Shown: piece after piece, positions 1 to 5,972 of the stretch
How positions within the stretch are numbered: the first letter of the stretch is position 1
Layout: each line of letters starts with the position of its first letter
Assembly: GCA_002491245.1 (NCBI GenBank)
Contig: DKVO01000036.1
Coordinates: 1 to 24,619, forward strand
Direction of reading: 5' to 3'
Source of the DNA: Porphyromonadaceae bacterium UBA7176
GTDB taxonomy: Bacteria; Bacteroidota; Bacteroidia; Bacteroidales; Muribaculaceae
DNA: 24,619 bases
Position numbers and translations under genes: made by a program
The notes under the pieces: model-generated
Told to the model about the DNA's origin: nothing
The model's database searches: none
What the model saw: only the letters and a program-made list of their open reading frames with translations

Positions 1-25
1 TCGCACGCAAAAGCAAGCATCGCAA

Positions 26-178
26 GTTGCCGGAGGCAACATCTTATGGATAACACCGGGCTTCAGCCCGGTGTAAAAGTGTAGCAACGAGAAGCGTTTC
101 GGAGATACGCCTCATAGTCCTTTCCACACCCGGTATTGGCACGACGCGGAGCGTCGCGCTCCTATCTTCGCAAAGGCC
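26..178. repeat. Long direct repeat, copy A
   Basis: Positions 26-120 match 1076-1170 at 92 of 95 bases by eye. After a segment of different length, the tails match again (about 156-178 against 1183-1205). The unit holds two palindromes: GTTGC-CGGAG-GCAAC at its left edge and an interrupted CACCGGGCTTCAGCCCGGTG near 54-73. It has no convincing reading frame. This looks like a REP-type dispersed intergenic element. Whether it occurs elsewhere in the genome cannot be seen here. Confidence 0.85.
146..158. repeat. Outer inverted repeat, left arm
   Basis: GCGGAGCGTCGCG here is the exact reverse complement of CGCGACGCTCCGC at 876-888. The two 13-base arms bracket the tatD-like gene and enclose the inner pair at 184-205 and 791-812. 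Confidence 0.6.
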
Positions 179-183
179 CTAAC

Positions 184-207
184 AAACCTCCAAACTCCCA
201 AACCTCC
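184..207. repeat. Inner inverted repeat, left arm (three octamers)
   Basis: Read on the minus strand this is three 8-base units, GGAGGTTT, GGGAGTTT and GGAGGTTT. Positions 184-205 are inverted relative to 791-812, with 21 of 22 bases matching. It lies just downstream of the tatD-like gene, next to an AT-rich run (208-232). Confidence 0.7.
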
Positions 208-218
208 TTATATATTAC

Positions 219-755
219 TTATATATTATATGTATCCGTCTCGTGAAACAGGAGATGAGGAGGCACGACAGCCGGGACATCAGGATTATAACGCACGCCG
301 AGGCTGACACCCATACCCAGCGCCACAAGCTGACGCGCCAGTTCAGGCTTACCGCGGAACCCGTGGACCACCCACAGCTGACGGGGAGCAAAAGCGCGGT
401 GCAACTCCATCAGCCGGCCATAGCGTCCGACGCAATGCACTATCAGCGGCTTGCCCACTTCCTCGGCGATACGCGCCTGTTCAAGAAAAATACACTCCTG
501 CACATCAGCCTCGCCACCGCGACGGGCATCCAGTCCGGCCTCACCCACAGCCACCACACGAGGATCAGCAGCCGCAACGCGCACACGCTCGATATCATCC
601 TCAGTAGCCGTAGCCGAGTCCCACGGATGCACCCCGACGCTATACCACGCCTCGCCATACACCCCGGGCATATCATCGTCCGGCCCAACAGACGTAATCA
701 TCCGCGGCCCCGACCGCCCGTGGCAATGCACATCATCAAAATCGCGAAGAGTCAT
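219..755 (-). CDS. TatD-family metal-dependent hydrolase (short form)
   Basis: This is a 178-residue protein of the TatD amidohydrolase-fold family, cytoplasmic phosphoesterases/deoxyribonucleases that bind two metal ions. All expected metal ligands can be placed: H10 and H12 in the N-terminal HxH, E72 in VGEAGLD, H107 in IVHC, H131 in VVHGF and D174 in HETD. The family usually runs to about 250-260 residues, so this is a short form. The ligands are complete and in order, so it does not look broken. ATG at 755 is the only sensible start. No clear Shine-Dalgarno or TAnnTTTG promoter is visible upstream, where the DNA is an octamer repeat array. The gene stands alone between nested repeats. The family is secure, but the substrate is unknown. 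Confidence 0.85.
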   Translation of the reverse strand: MTLRDFDDVHCHGRSGPRMITSVGPDDDMPGVYGEAWYSVGVHPWDSATATEDDIERVRVAAADPRVVAVGEAGLDARRGGEADVQECIFLEQARIAEEVGKPLIVHCVGRYGRLMELHRAFAPRQLWVVHGFRGKPELARQLVALGMGVSLGVRYNPDVPAVVPPHLLFHETDTYNI

Positions 756-762
756 TTTTCGT

Positions 763-826
763 TGGGAGTTAGGTGGTTTGGAAAGTTGGAAGGTTTGGGA
801 GTATGGAGGTTTGTAGTTTGGATGTA
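763..826. repeat. Degenerate octamer tandem array
   Basis: Directly upstream of the tatD-like start codon lie eight G/T-rich units of 8 bases: TGGGAGTT, AGGTGGTT, TGGAAAGT, TGGAAGGT, TTGGGAGT, ATGGAGGT, TTGTAGTT, TGGATGTA. The period is regular although the units differ. Positions 791-812 are the right arm of the inner inverted repeat (partner 184-205). On the minus (coding) strand this becomes a C/A-rich 5' untranslated or promoter region. Confidence 0.65.
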
Positions 827-827
827 A

Positions 828-1075
828 CTAAGGAAGAAAATGCTCCGCATTTTCACCCCACAGCATCGCTAGGATCGCGACGCTCCGCATCGTGCCAAAG
901 TTCGTACCAAAAGTAGAGCCAAAGACCAAAAGCACTCCAAGCCAAGGCCAAGCACCAGCACTCCGCGAAGCGGAGACTCCTTGGCTAACCGCCTATGGAG
1001 CGGAGCGACATGGGCGGCTCATAAAGAAGAGTAACGAAAGCACCGCGAAGCGCGTGCCTACCCAGACCCGGCAAT
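828..1075. other. Gene-free, palindrome-rich intergenic stretch
   Basis: I see no supported gene here. The stretch holds a perfect short palindrome, CTCCGC-GAA-GCGGAG, at 961-975, and related GC-rich words (GCTCCGCAT at 842 and 882, CGCGAAGCG near 1044). It also has a repetitive section with the words AAAGTTCGTACC, AAAAGTAGAGCC and AAAGACC around 897-930. The reading frame open at 892-1134 continues into repeat copy B and looks like translated repeat DNA. Confidence 0.5.
876..888. repeat. Outer inverted repeat, right arm
   Basis: CGCGACGCTCCGC, the exact reverse complement of 146-158. It lies in the gene-free stretch 828-1075. Confidence 0.6.
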
Positions 1076-1205
1076 GTTGCCGGAGGCAACATCTTATGGA
1101 TAACGCCGGGCTTCAGCCCGGTGTAAAAGTGTAGCAACAAGAAGCGTTTCGGAGATACACCTCATAGTCCTCACCATACCCAGCGCTCCTATCTTCGTAA
1201 AGGCC
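1076..1205. repeat. Long direct repeat, copy B
   Basis: Second copy of the element at 26-178, in the same orientation. The first 95 bases differ from copy A at three positions by eye. This copy is about 23 bases shorter in the middle: it lacks the GC-rich GCGGAGCGTCGCG segment that copy A carries at 146-158. It ends about 20 bases before the stop codon of the response regulator gene. Confidence 0.85.
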
Positions 1206-1225
1206 TGGTTAGTTGGCGTCAACTC

Positions 1226-1927
1226 TCACACCGTCGTGGCGAGCATATAGCCGTGGCCGGTGCGGTTGACGAGGTTGGAACCCAGGTCGCCGAGCTTCTT
1301 GCGCAGGCGCGAGATATTGGTGTCGACAATGCGCTCGTTGGCGCCGGCCGCCGTATCGGGCCACACCTTATGGTGCAACTCAATGCGCGACACATATGAG
1401 TCGACATTCTTGAGCAGGATAAAAAGTATCGAATACTCGGTGCGCGTCAATGCCAATGGCACGCCACCGATCTTGACCGTCTGCGAAGTCGGGTCGAGCG
1501 TAAGGTCGAGAAACGACATCAGGCCGGCCTTGCGCACAGGGCCGCTGTGGCGACGCAACACCGACTTGACACGCGCCATGAGCTCGCGGAGCGAAAAAGG
1601 CTTCACGATATAGTCGTCGGCGCCGGCATCGAGAGCATCGATCACCATGCGCTCGCTCTTTATCGTAGAATAAAGGATGATGGCTATATGCTCGGTGTCC
1701 GGGTCGTCCTTGAGGTCGTATATGAGATCCATGCCGCTGTAAGGTTGCGACATGGCATCGACGATAACGAGGCTGGTACTCTCCAGGCTGCCGCGGTCCA
1801 CCTCCTCGGCAACTGAGGTTATCGATACATTGTAACCCTCGCTGCCAAGGTTTACCTTGAGCAAGTCGGTGATATTGCTGTCCTCGTCGACAATCAGTAT
1901 GTTACCAATAGATGGGGTGGAGGTCAT
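1226..1927 (-). CDS. OmpR/PhoB-family response regulator (orphan)
   Basis: A 233-residue two-component response regulator. The receiver domain (about residues 8-122) has the acidic pocket D14/D16, phospho-acceptor D57 in VIVDA, the S87/T88 switch position and K109 in VKPF, so it should be phosphorylatable. The C-terminal winged-helix domain (about 132-232) shows TRTEYSILFILLKN, the recognition-helix region RIVDTNISRLRKKLG and the wing NRTGHGYML. It is a cytoplasmic transcription factor. No histidine kinase gene is adjacent, so the signal is unknown. The gene follows yggS after 119 bp that contain a good Bacteroidetes promoter, so it is probably transcribed separately from the dcw-linked genes. 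ATG at 1927 gives a normal N-terminus. Confidence 0.93.
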   Translation of the reverse strand: MTSTPSIGNILIVDEDSNITDLLKVNLGSEGYNVSITSVAEEVDRGSLESTSLVIVDAMSQPYSGMDLIYDLKDDPDTEHIAIILYSTIKSERMVIDALDAGADDYIVKPFSLRELMARVKSVLRRHSGPVRKAGLMSFLDLTLDPTSQTVKIGGVPLALTRTEYSILFILLKNVDSYVSRIELHHKVWPDTAAGANERIVDTNISRLRKKLGDLGSNLVNRTGHGYMLATTV

Positions 1928-1949
1928 TGCACTTCAACTTTTTCAGATG

Positions 1950-1982
1950 CAAATTAACAAAATCAGCCTCAAAATTCCAAAA
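1950..1982 (-). promoter_or_regulatory. Promoter of the response regulator gene
   Basis: On the minus strand, CCAAAA reversed gives a TTTTG -33 element (1978-1982). Twenty bases later TTAATTTG (1950-1957) matches TAnnTTTG at 7 of 8 positions. Transcription would start near 1943, about 16 bases before the ATG. Found by eye. Confidence 0.45.
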
Positions 1983-2046
1983 CAGTAACTAAATTGTAAT
2001 TTATTTGTTGTCAAAATTTATCATGGCGTCCAATCCTTCAGAGCCG

Positions 2047-2721
2047 TCAATAATCACGGTCGCCGAATATGGCCGTACCCACCCTCACAAGGTTGGCGCC
2101 GGCAGCTATCGCCAGGGGATAATCGTGGCTCATGCCCATCGACAGCGTGTCGAACCCACGCAGGTCAGGAGCCGCCGCAACGATTGCATCCTTGAGCGAG
2201 GCAAGGGCAGCGAAATCGGCCACCACACGCCCCTCGTCGTCGGTATTGCTCGCCATGCCCATCAAACCGCAGATATGGGTGGCTCGGAGACTACGGTAGC
2301 CGCCCGAAGCGAAGAACCCCAGAAGCTCGTCGGGCAGGAAGCCGAACTTCGTCTCCTCAGCCGCCACATGGGCCTGCACAAGCACACGGCTCACCACGCC
2401 GGCACGCTCCGACTCGGCGTCGATAAGGCGCAGGAGCCGCTCGCTGTCGACACTCTCGATGAGCGACACCACACCCGACCCGACGAGCTGGCGCACCTTG
2501 TTGGTCTGCAGATGGCCGATGAAATGCCACCTTATGTCGGCCGGCAGCGCTGCAGCCTTGGTCAGCAGCTCCTGCACACGGCTCTCGCCGAAAGCACGCT
2601 GTCCGGCGGCATAAGCCTCGGCCACGGCTTCGGACGGATGGAACTTCGACACCGCCACAAGCTCCACACCCACGGGGAGGGTGGAACGTATGGCGGCGAG
2701 CGATGCGGCAATAGTCGGCAT
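2047..2721 (-). CDS. YggS/PROSC-family PLP-binding protein
   Basis: A 224-residue single-domain PLP protein of the YggS/YlmE/PLPBP family, which acts in vitamin B6 and amino-acid homeostasis and shows no known catalytic turnover. Family signatures: LVAVSKFHP with the PLP lysine at K26, FGESRVQE, WHFIGHLQTNK, the phosphate-binding LSMGMSHDYPLAI and the C-terminal VRVGTAIFG. Length is normal. In Firmicutes and Actinobacteria this family often lies downstream of ftsZ. Here it lies about 1.8 kb downstream of ftsZ on the same strand, separated by the sirtuin, sigma and DUF4494 genes. Its start is one base from the DUF4494 stop, so the two are surely co-transcribed. Confidence 0.95.
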   Translation of the reverse strand: MPTIAASLAAIRSTLPVGVELVAVSKFHPSEAVAEAYAAGQRAFGESRVQELLTKAAALPADIRWHFIGHLQTNKVRQLVGSGVVSLIESVDSERLLRLIDAESERAGVVSRVLVQAHVAAEETKFGFLPDELLGFFASGGYRSLRATHICGLMGMASNTDDEGRVVADFAALASLKDAIVAAAPDLRGFDTLSMGMSHDYPLAIAAGANLVRVGTAIFGDRDY

Positions 2722-2722
2722 A

Positions 2723-3157
2723 TCAGATAGTCACTTTCATCTTGTAGACATCCATGTAGGGAGTCTCGGTCATCTGCACGATCTCATAGTCTGCCATAGT
2801 GCCCTTCATACCCTCGACGAAGGTATCGTAAGCATTCTTGAAGTCGGATGCCTGCACGAGGATGAGCGAGTTGGAGCGTTTCTCGCTCGCCGTCTTCTCG
2901 TCGATGGTGATGAAAGCCACCTTGACAAGATACCAGCGGTCGCCGGCCTCGTTCCAGAATATCTCGGCGATTTTGGTGCGCTTCACAGCCGACACCGAGA
3001 ACTCGCCCGAGATAAACGGAGTCTCCTCCTCGGTGATACGGGCCTCAGCCTCGGTAAACGACAGTGCGTCGACCAGATATGCCTCGGTCACTTTCTTTGC
3101 CGAGCCGTTTTCCTGAAGTTTGTCGTAGCGTATTTTACATTCGAACCAATTTGCCAT
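2723..3157 (-). CDS. DUF4494 family protein
   Basis: A 144-residue soluble protein that I recognise as the DUF4494 family, known to me from Bacteroidetes and without an assigned function. It opens with MANWFECKIRYDK, has a central FWNEAGDRWYLVKVAFITIDE segment and ends in alternating beta-like stretches (VYKMKVTI). It has no signal peptide, no membrane segment and no catalytic signature I can name. A 49-bp gap separates it from the upstream sigma gene, and yggS follows after a single base. The pairing with yggS suggests a shared transcript, but that does not establish a shared function. Confidence 0.85.
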   Translation of the reverse strand: MANWFECKIRYDKLQENGSAKKVTEAYLVDALSFTEAEARITEEETPFISGEFSVSAVKRTKIAEIFWNEAGDRWYLVKVAFITIDEKTASEKRSNSLILVQASDFKNAYDTFVEGMKGTMADYEIVQMTETPYMDVYKMKVTI

Positions 3158-3206
3158 TTTTTCGTAGATTTTTTAATGTTTGATTATAAAAAAACGCCGT
3201 CTGCAC

Positions 3207-3872
3207 CTATCCCTGCTCCCTCAGGGCACGCAGATACTCTGCCGCGCGTTGCCTCAGGAAGTCCTTGAGGTCGGAATAGCGGTTGTAGACCGTCGACGGG
3301 TTTTCGCCGAGCTGACGGCTTATTTCATCTCGTATTTTGAGCGGCCGCGCACCGTTGCCACGGTAGCGCTCGCCGAGCAGGAATGTCACAAGGATATAGC
3401 GTTCCCTCGCCGACAGGTCGCCGAGGCTCTCGAGAGCCGATATCACGGCCTCGATCTGCAACTCGAGATGCGTCTTGGGGTGGATATCGCTGCAATCATC
3501 GTCGGCAGGCTCCGACTCTCTGTCGGCCGTGCGCCCATCCTCGGGAGGAGCGTCCACAATGTCGATATGCACCTTGCGGAACTCATCGCGCATATAGTTC
3601 CTCAGGCTCGCCATCACATACGCCTGCGGATTATTCTCCGCCGCCAGGCCGCGCAAGCGCCAGTCGCCCTTGCTGTCGGGCCGAAGATTGCGCTCGGCAA
3701 AACTCTGCAGCAAGTCGGCCAGGGAGTCGTCGTCGAGACGCGTGTTGACACTGCGCGCCGTAGCCTCAAGCCGCACACGATAGCGCACAAGCAACAGCTC
3801 GGCCACCGCTTCGCGGTCGCCGGCGGCGGCAAGCGCCACAAGTTCGGCTTCGGTGAGGTGGCGGCGATCCAT
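3207..3872 (-). CDS. Sigma-70-like (ECF-type) factor
   Basis: A 221-residue protein with the two-domain layout of an ECF or SigJ-like sigma factor. Region 2-like helices cover about residues 8-95 (including NNPQAYVMASLRNYMRDEFRK, the usual region 2.3/2.4 position). An acidic linker covers about 100-135. Region 4 covers about 145-210, with LSARERYILVTFLLGERY and a helix-turn-helix ending in NPSTVYNRYSDLKDFLR. It would direct RNA polymerase to a small regulon. No anti-sigma gene is adjacent. ATG at 3872 lies 3 bases beyond the sirtuin stop, so the two genes are translationally close. The sigma family is clear, but the subgroup and targets are not. Confidence 0.85.
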   Translation of the reverse strand: MDRRHLTEAELVALAAAGDREAVAELLLVRYRVRLEATARSVNTRLDDDSLADLLQSFAERNLRPDSKGDWRLRGLAAENNPQAYVMASLRNYMRDEFRKVHIDIVDAPPEDGRTADRESEPADDDCSDIHPKTHLELQIEAVISALESLGDLSARERYILVTFLLGERYRGNGARPLKIRDEISRQLGENPSTVYNRYSDLKDFLRQRAAEYLRALREQG

Positions 3873-3875
3873 CGT

Positions 3876-4583
3876 CTATCTGTCGTTCTTTTCTTTTGTC
3901 AACAGACGGGCCAGCTCGGCCATGCCTTCGGTCGCAGGCTTGCGGATCACCGTCACACCGGCAGGCACTCGCGATGGCGCAGGGTCGATATAGTACACCG
4001 GCACTCCCCGGCGCACATATCCAAGCAGACCGGCAGCCGGATAGACTGCGAGCGACGTGCCAACGATCACAAATATATCGGCCTCCGACGCAAGCTCGGC
4101 AGCCGTGGCGAACATCGGCACATCCTCCTGAAAGAAAACTATATGGGGCCTCACATGATGCCCGTCTATCACCGTGTCGGGCGTAGTGCGGTCGAGATAC
4201 CCGACATCGAATGTAAGGCTCTCGTCGTCGGTGGCGCGCACCTTGGTCAGCTCGCCGTGGAGATGGACGATATTGCTCGAGCCGGCACGTTCGTGGAGGT
4301 CGTCGACATTCTGCGTCACGACATACACATCGAAATCGCGCTCAAGCTCCTTGAGTATTTTATGCGCCGCATTAGGCTCCACACCGGCAAGGGCCGCACG
4401 GCGGTCGTTGTAGAACTGGTGTATCAACGCCGGATTGCGCACATAGCCGTCGTGGCTCGCCACCTCCATCACATCGTAGTTCTCCCACAGCCCGTCGGCG
4501 TCGCGGAAAGTGCTTATGCCGCTCTCGGCGCTGATTCCGGCACCGGTCGACACTACAAGCTTGGGGCGTTTAGTCGCGGTCAT
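3876..4583 (-). CDS. Sirtuin, NAD-dependent protein deacylase (Sir2/CobB), zinc cysteines absent
   Basis: A 235-residue Sir2 protein that removes acyl groups from lysine using NAD+. The NAD motif GAGISAESGISTFR is at residues 14-27, TQNVDDLHERAG starts at 90, the catalytic histidine is H109 in VHLHGEL, and GTSLAVYPAAG starts at 175. The region that normally carries the four zinc cysteines (about 113-152) has none, and the whole protein appears to lack cysteine. I know zinc-site loss from other Bacteroidetes sirtuins, so this is probably a lineage trait. The start at 4583 (MTATKRPKLVVSTGAG) overlaps the ftsZ stop by 14 bp. An alternative ATG at 4622 adds 13 low-complexity residues and overlaps ftsZ by 53 bp, so I prefer 4583. 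It is last-but-one before the sigma gene. Confidence 0.9.
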   Translation of the reverse strand: MTATKRPKLVVSTGAGISAESGISTFRDADGLWENYDVMEVASHDGYVRNPALIHQFYNDRRAALAGVEPNAAHKILKELERDFDVYVVTQNVDDLHERAGSSNIVHLHGELTKVRATDDESLTFDVGYLDRTTPDTVIDGHHVRPHIVFFQEDVPMFATAAELASEADIFVIVGTSLAVYPAAGLLGYVRRGVPVYYIDPAPSRVPAGVTVIRKPATEGMAELARLLTKEKNDR

Positions 4584-5961
4584 CGAGCGAGAACGATATA
4601 TTGTTGTTGCGGTGCTGCTCACGGGTAAACGGATCCTTGTTTCCTGTGGCCATCGTATCGATATGTCCGGTAGCAGGGGCCGTAGCCAATGCAGCGCGCC
4701 CTGCTCCGAGAGCCGCCTTGCGCTTGTCGCGCTTGTAGGCCGGCGTGCGCTCCACCATAGCTATGGCCTCGTCGCTGTCGAGCTGCTCGGGGGTGAGGAT
4801 ATAGTAGCTCTGAGTCTCCTGGCTGCGGAGGAGGTCTTCAACCTTCTCGTGGCCGTAGGCATCGGCGATAGCGGCGATAGTGCGCACATCCTCCACCTCG
4901 TCGGGGCGGCTGTTGTTGCCCTCGATGATCTCTATGGTTGTGCCGTCGGCATCGACCGACACATCGAAGCCCGACGCCAGGATCGTGAACTTGATCTTGT
5001 TGCCAAGCGAGTCGTCGAAACCCCAGCCGAACTTGATATGCACCGATTTGTTGATCGCACGCACAAGATTGTTGGCCTGCGCCGCCTCCGACACCTTGAG
5101 CTTAGGCTCCATATTGTGGCTGTAGTAGAACGCGAAAAGCAGCTCCTTGGCCGACATGATGTTGGTGTCGCACAGCAGGGGCGAATGGAGGGCCTGCTGG
5201 ATGGCATCGTCCATACGGTTCTCGCCCTCGCCATAGCCCACCGATATGAGTGCCGTGCGGCCGTCGCGCAGACAGGTGTCGACATCGCGCATATCGATGT
5301 TGATGTTGGCCAGCGTCGTCACCATATCCGAAATCGTCCGCGCAGCCATCGTCAGGATGTTATCAGCCTTGGTAAAAGCCTCGTCCCACGCCATGTCGGG
5401 GTAGATGCTCGCCAGACGGTCGTTGTTGATGATAAGCAGGGCATCCACGTTTTTCTGCAGCTTGCCGGCACCCTCGATGGCGCTCTTTATCTTGATCATG
5501 CCCTCGAAGAAGAACGGTATCGTCACGATACCCACCGTGAGCACACCGCGGCTCTTGGCCACGCCGGCCACCACAGGGGCGCCGCCGGTACCGGTGCCGC
5601 CGCCCATGCCGGCGGTAACGAACACCATCTTCACATCGGGCGTGAGCAGTTTCTCGATCTCGGGTATACTCTCCTCTGCCGCGGCCTGGCCTACTTCAGG
5701 CTTTCCGCCGGCTCCGTAGCCGCCACACATTTTGGGGCCGAGGAGCACTTTGGTTGGCACCTCCATAGGCAGAAGGGCCTGTTGGTCGGTGTTGAGCACA
5801 ACAAAATCGACGCCTTTGACGCCTTGCTTGGCCATGTACGACACGGCATTGCAACCGCCGCCTCCGACACCAAGGGCAAGGATTGTCGGCGGCACGGTCT
5901 GGCTTGCGTCGGCGGCGTTTTTATAGCTTGCCAGAAGGGCTGGGTTTTCAGGATTTTCCAT
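4570..5961 (-). CDS. Cell division protein FtsZ
   Basis: A 463-residue tubulin homologue that assembles the cytoplasmic division ring with GTP. Seen: GVGGGGCNAV (31-40), NTDQQAL (57-63), the G-box MGGGTGTGG (119-127), the PFFFEG segment (149-154), INNDRL (178-183) and the T7 catalytic loop NIDMRDVD (221-228) with N221, D223 and D226. The globular part ends near 347. The tail holds AMVERTPAYKR (401-411), then an Ala/Gly-rich linker and a final NNNISFSLDDRD. The usual hydrophobic-proline C-terminal peptide for FtsA and other partners is not obvious at the very end. The gene follows ftsA after 11 bp. It is the last classical dcw gene, and the sirtuin overlaps its end. Confidence 0.98.
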   Translation of the reverse strand: MENPENPALLASYKNAADASQTVPPTILALGVGGGGCNAVSYMAKQGVKGVDFVVLNTDQQALLPMEVPTKVLLGPKMCGGYGAGGKPEVGQAAAEESIPEIEKLLTPDVKMVFVTAGMGGGTGTGGAPVVAGVAKSRGVLTVGIVTIPFFFEGMIKIKSAIEGAGKLQKNVDALLIINNDRLASIYPDMAWDEAFTKADNILTMAARTISDMVTTLANINIDMRDVDTCLRDGRTALISVGYGEGENRMDDAIQQALHSPLLCDTNIMSAKELLFAFYYSHNMEPKLKVSEAAQANNLVRAINKSVHIKFGWGFDDSLGNKIKFTILASGFDVSVDADGTTIEIIEGNNSRPDEVEDVRTIAAIADAYGHEKVEDLLRSQETQSYYILTPEQLDSDEAIAMVERTPAYKRDKRKAALGAGRAALATAPATGHIDTMATGNKDPFTREQHRNNNISFSLDDRD

Positions 5962-5972
5962 CTTTGAAGGCT

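Noticed and set aside
243..827. 194-codon plus-strand ORF over tatD
   Set aside because: Antisense to the TatD-family gene, whose metal ligands are all present on the other strand. It reads into the octamer array.
892..1134. 80-codon plus-strand ORF
   Set aside because: It runs from low-complexity intergenic DNA into repeat copy B, so it is most likely translated repeat sequence.
26..1205. CRISPR array
   Set aside because: Only two long repeat copies about 1 kb apart with a gene between them. There are no regularly spaced short repeats or cas genes.
4584..4622. Alternative sirtuin start 13 residues upstream
   Set aside because: It adds a Ser/Thr/Arg-rich segment not typical of sirtuins and a 53-bp overlap with ftsZ, so the ATG at 4583 is preferred.
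3180..4628. 482-codon open frame on the plus strand
   Set aside because: It is antisense to the well-supported sigma and sirtuin genes. Its sequence is rich in H, R and A with no domain, as expected from the complement of GC-biased codons.
4510..5967. 485-codon open frame on the plus strand
   Set aside because: Antisense to ftsZ, which has all its family motifs. The translated product has no recognisable motif.
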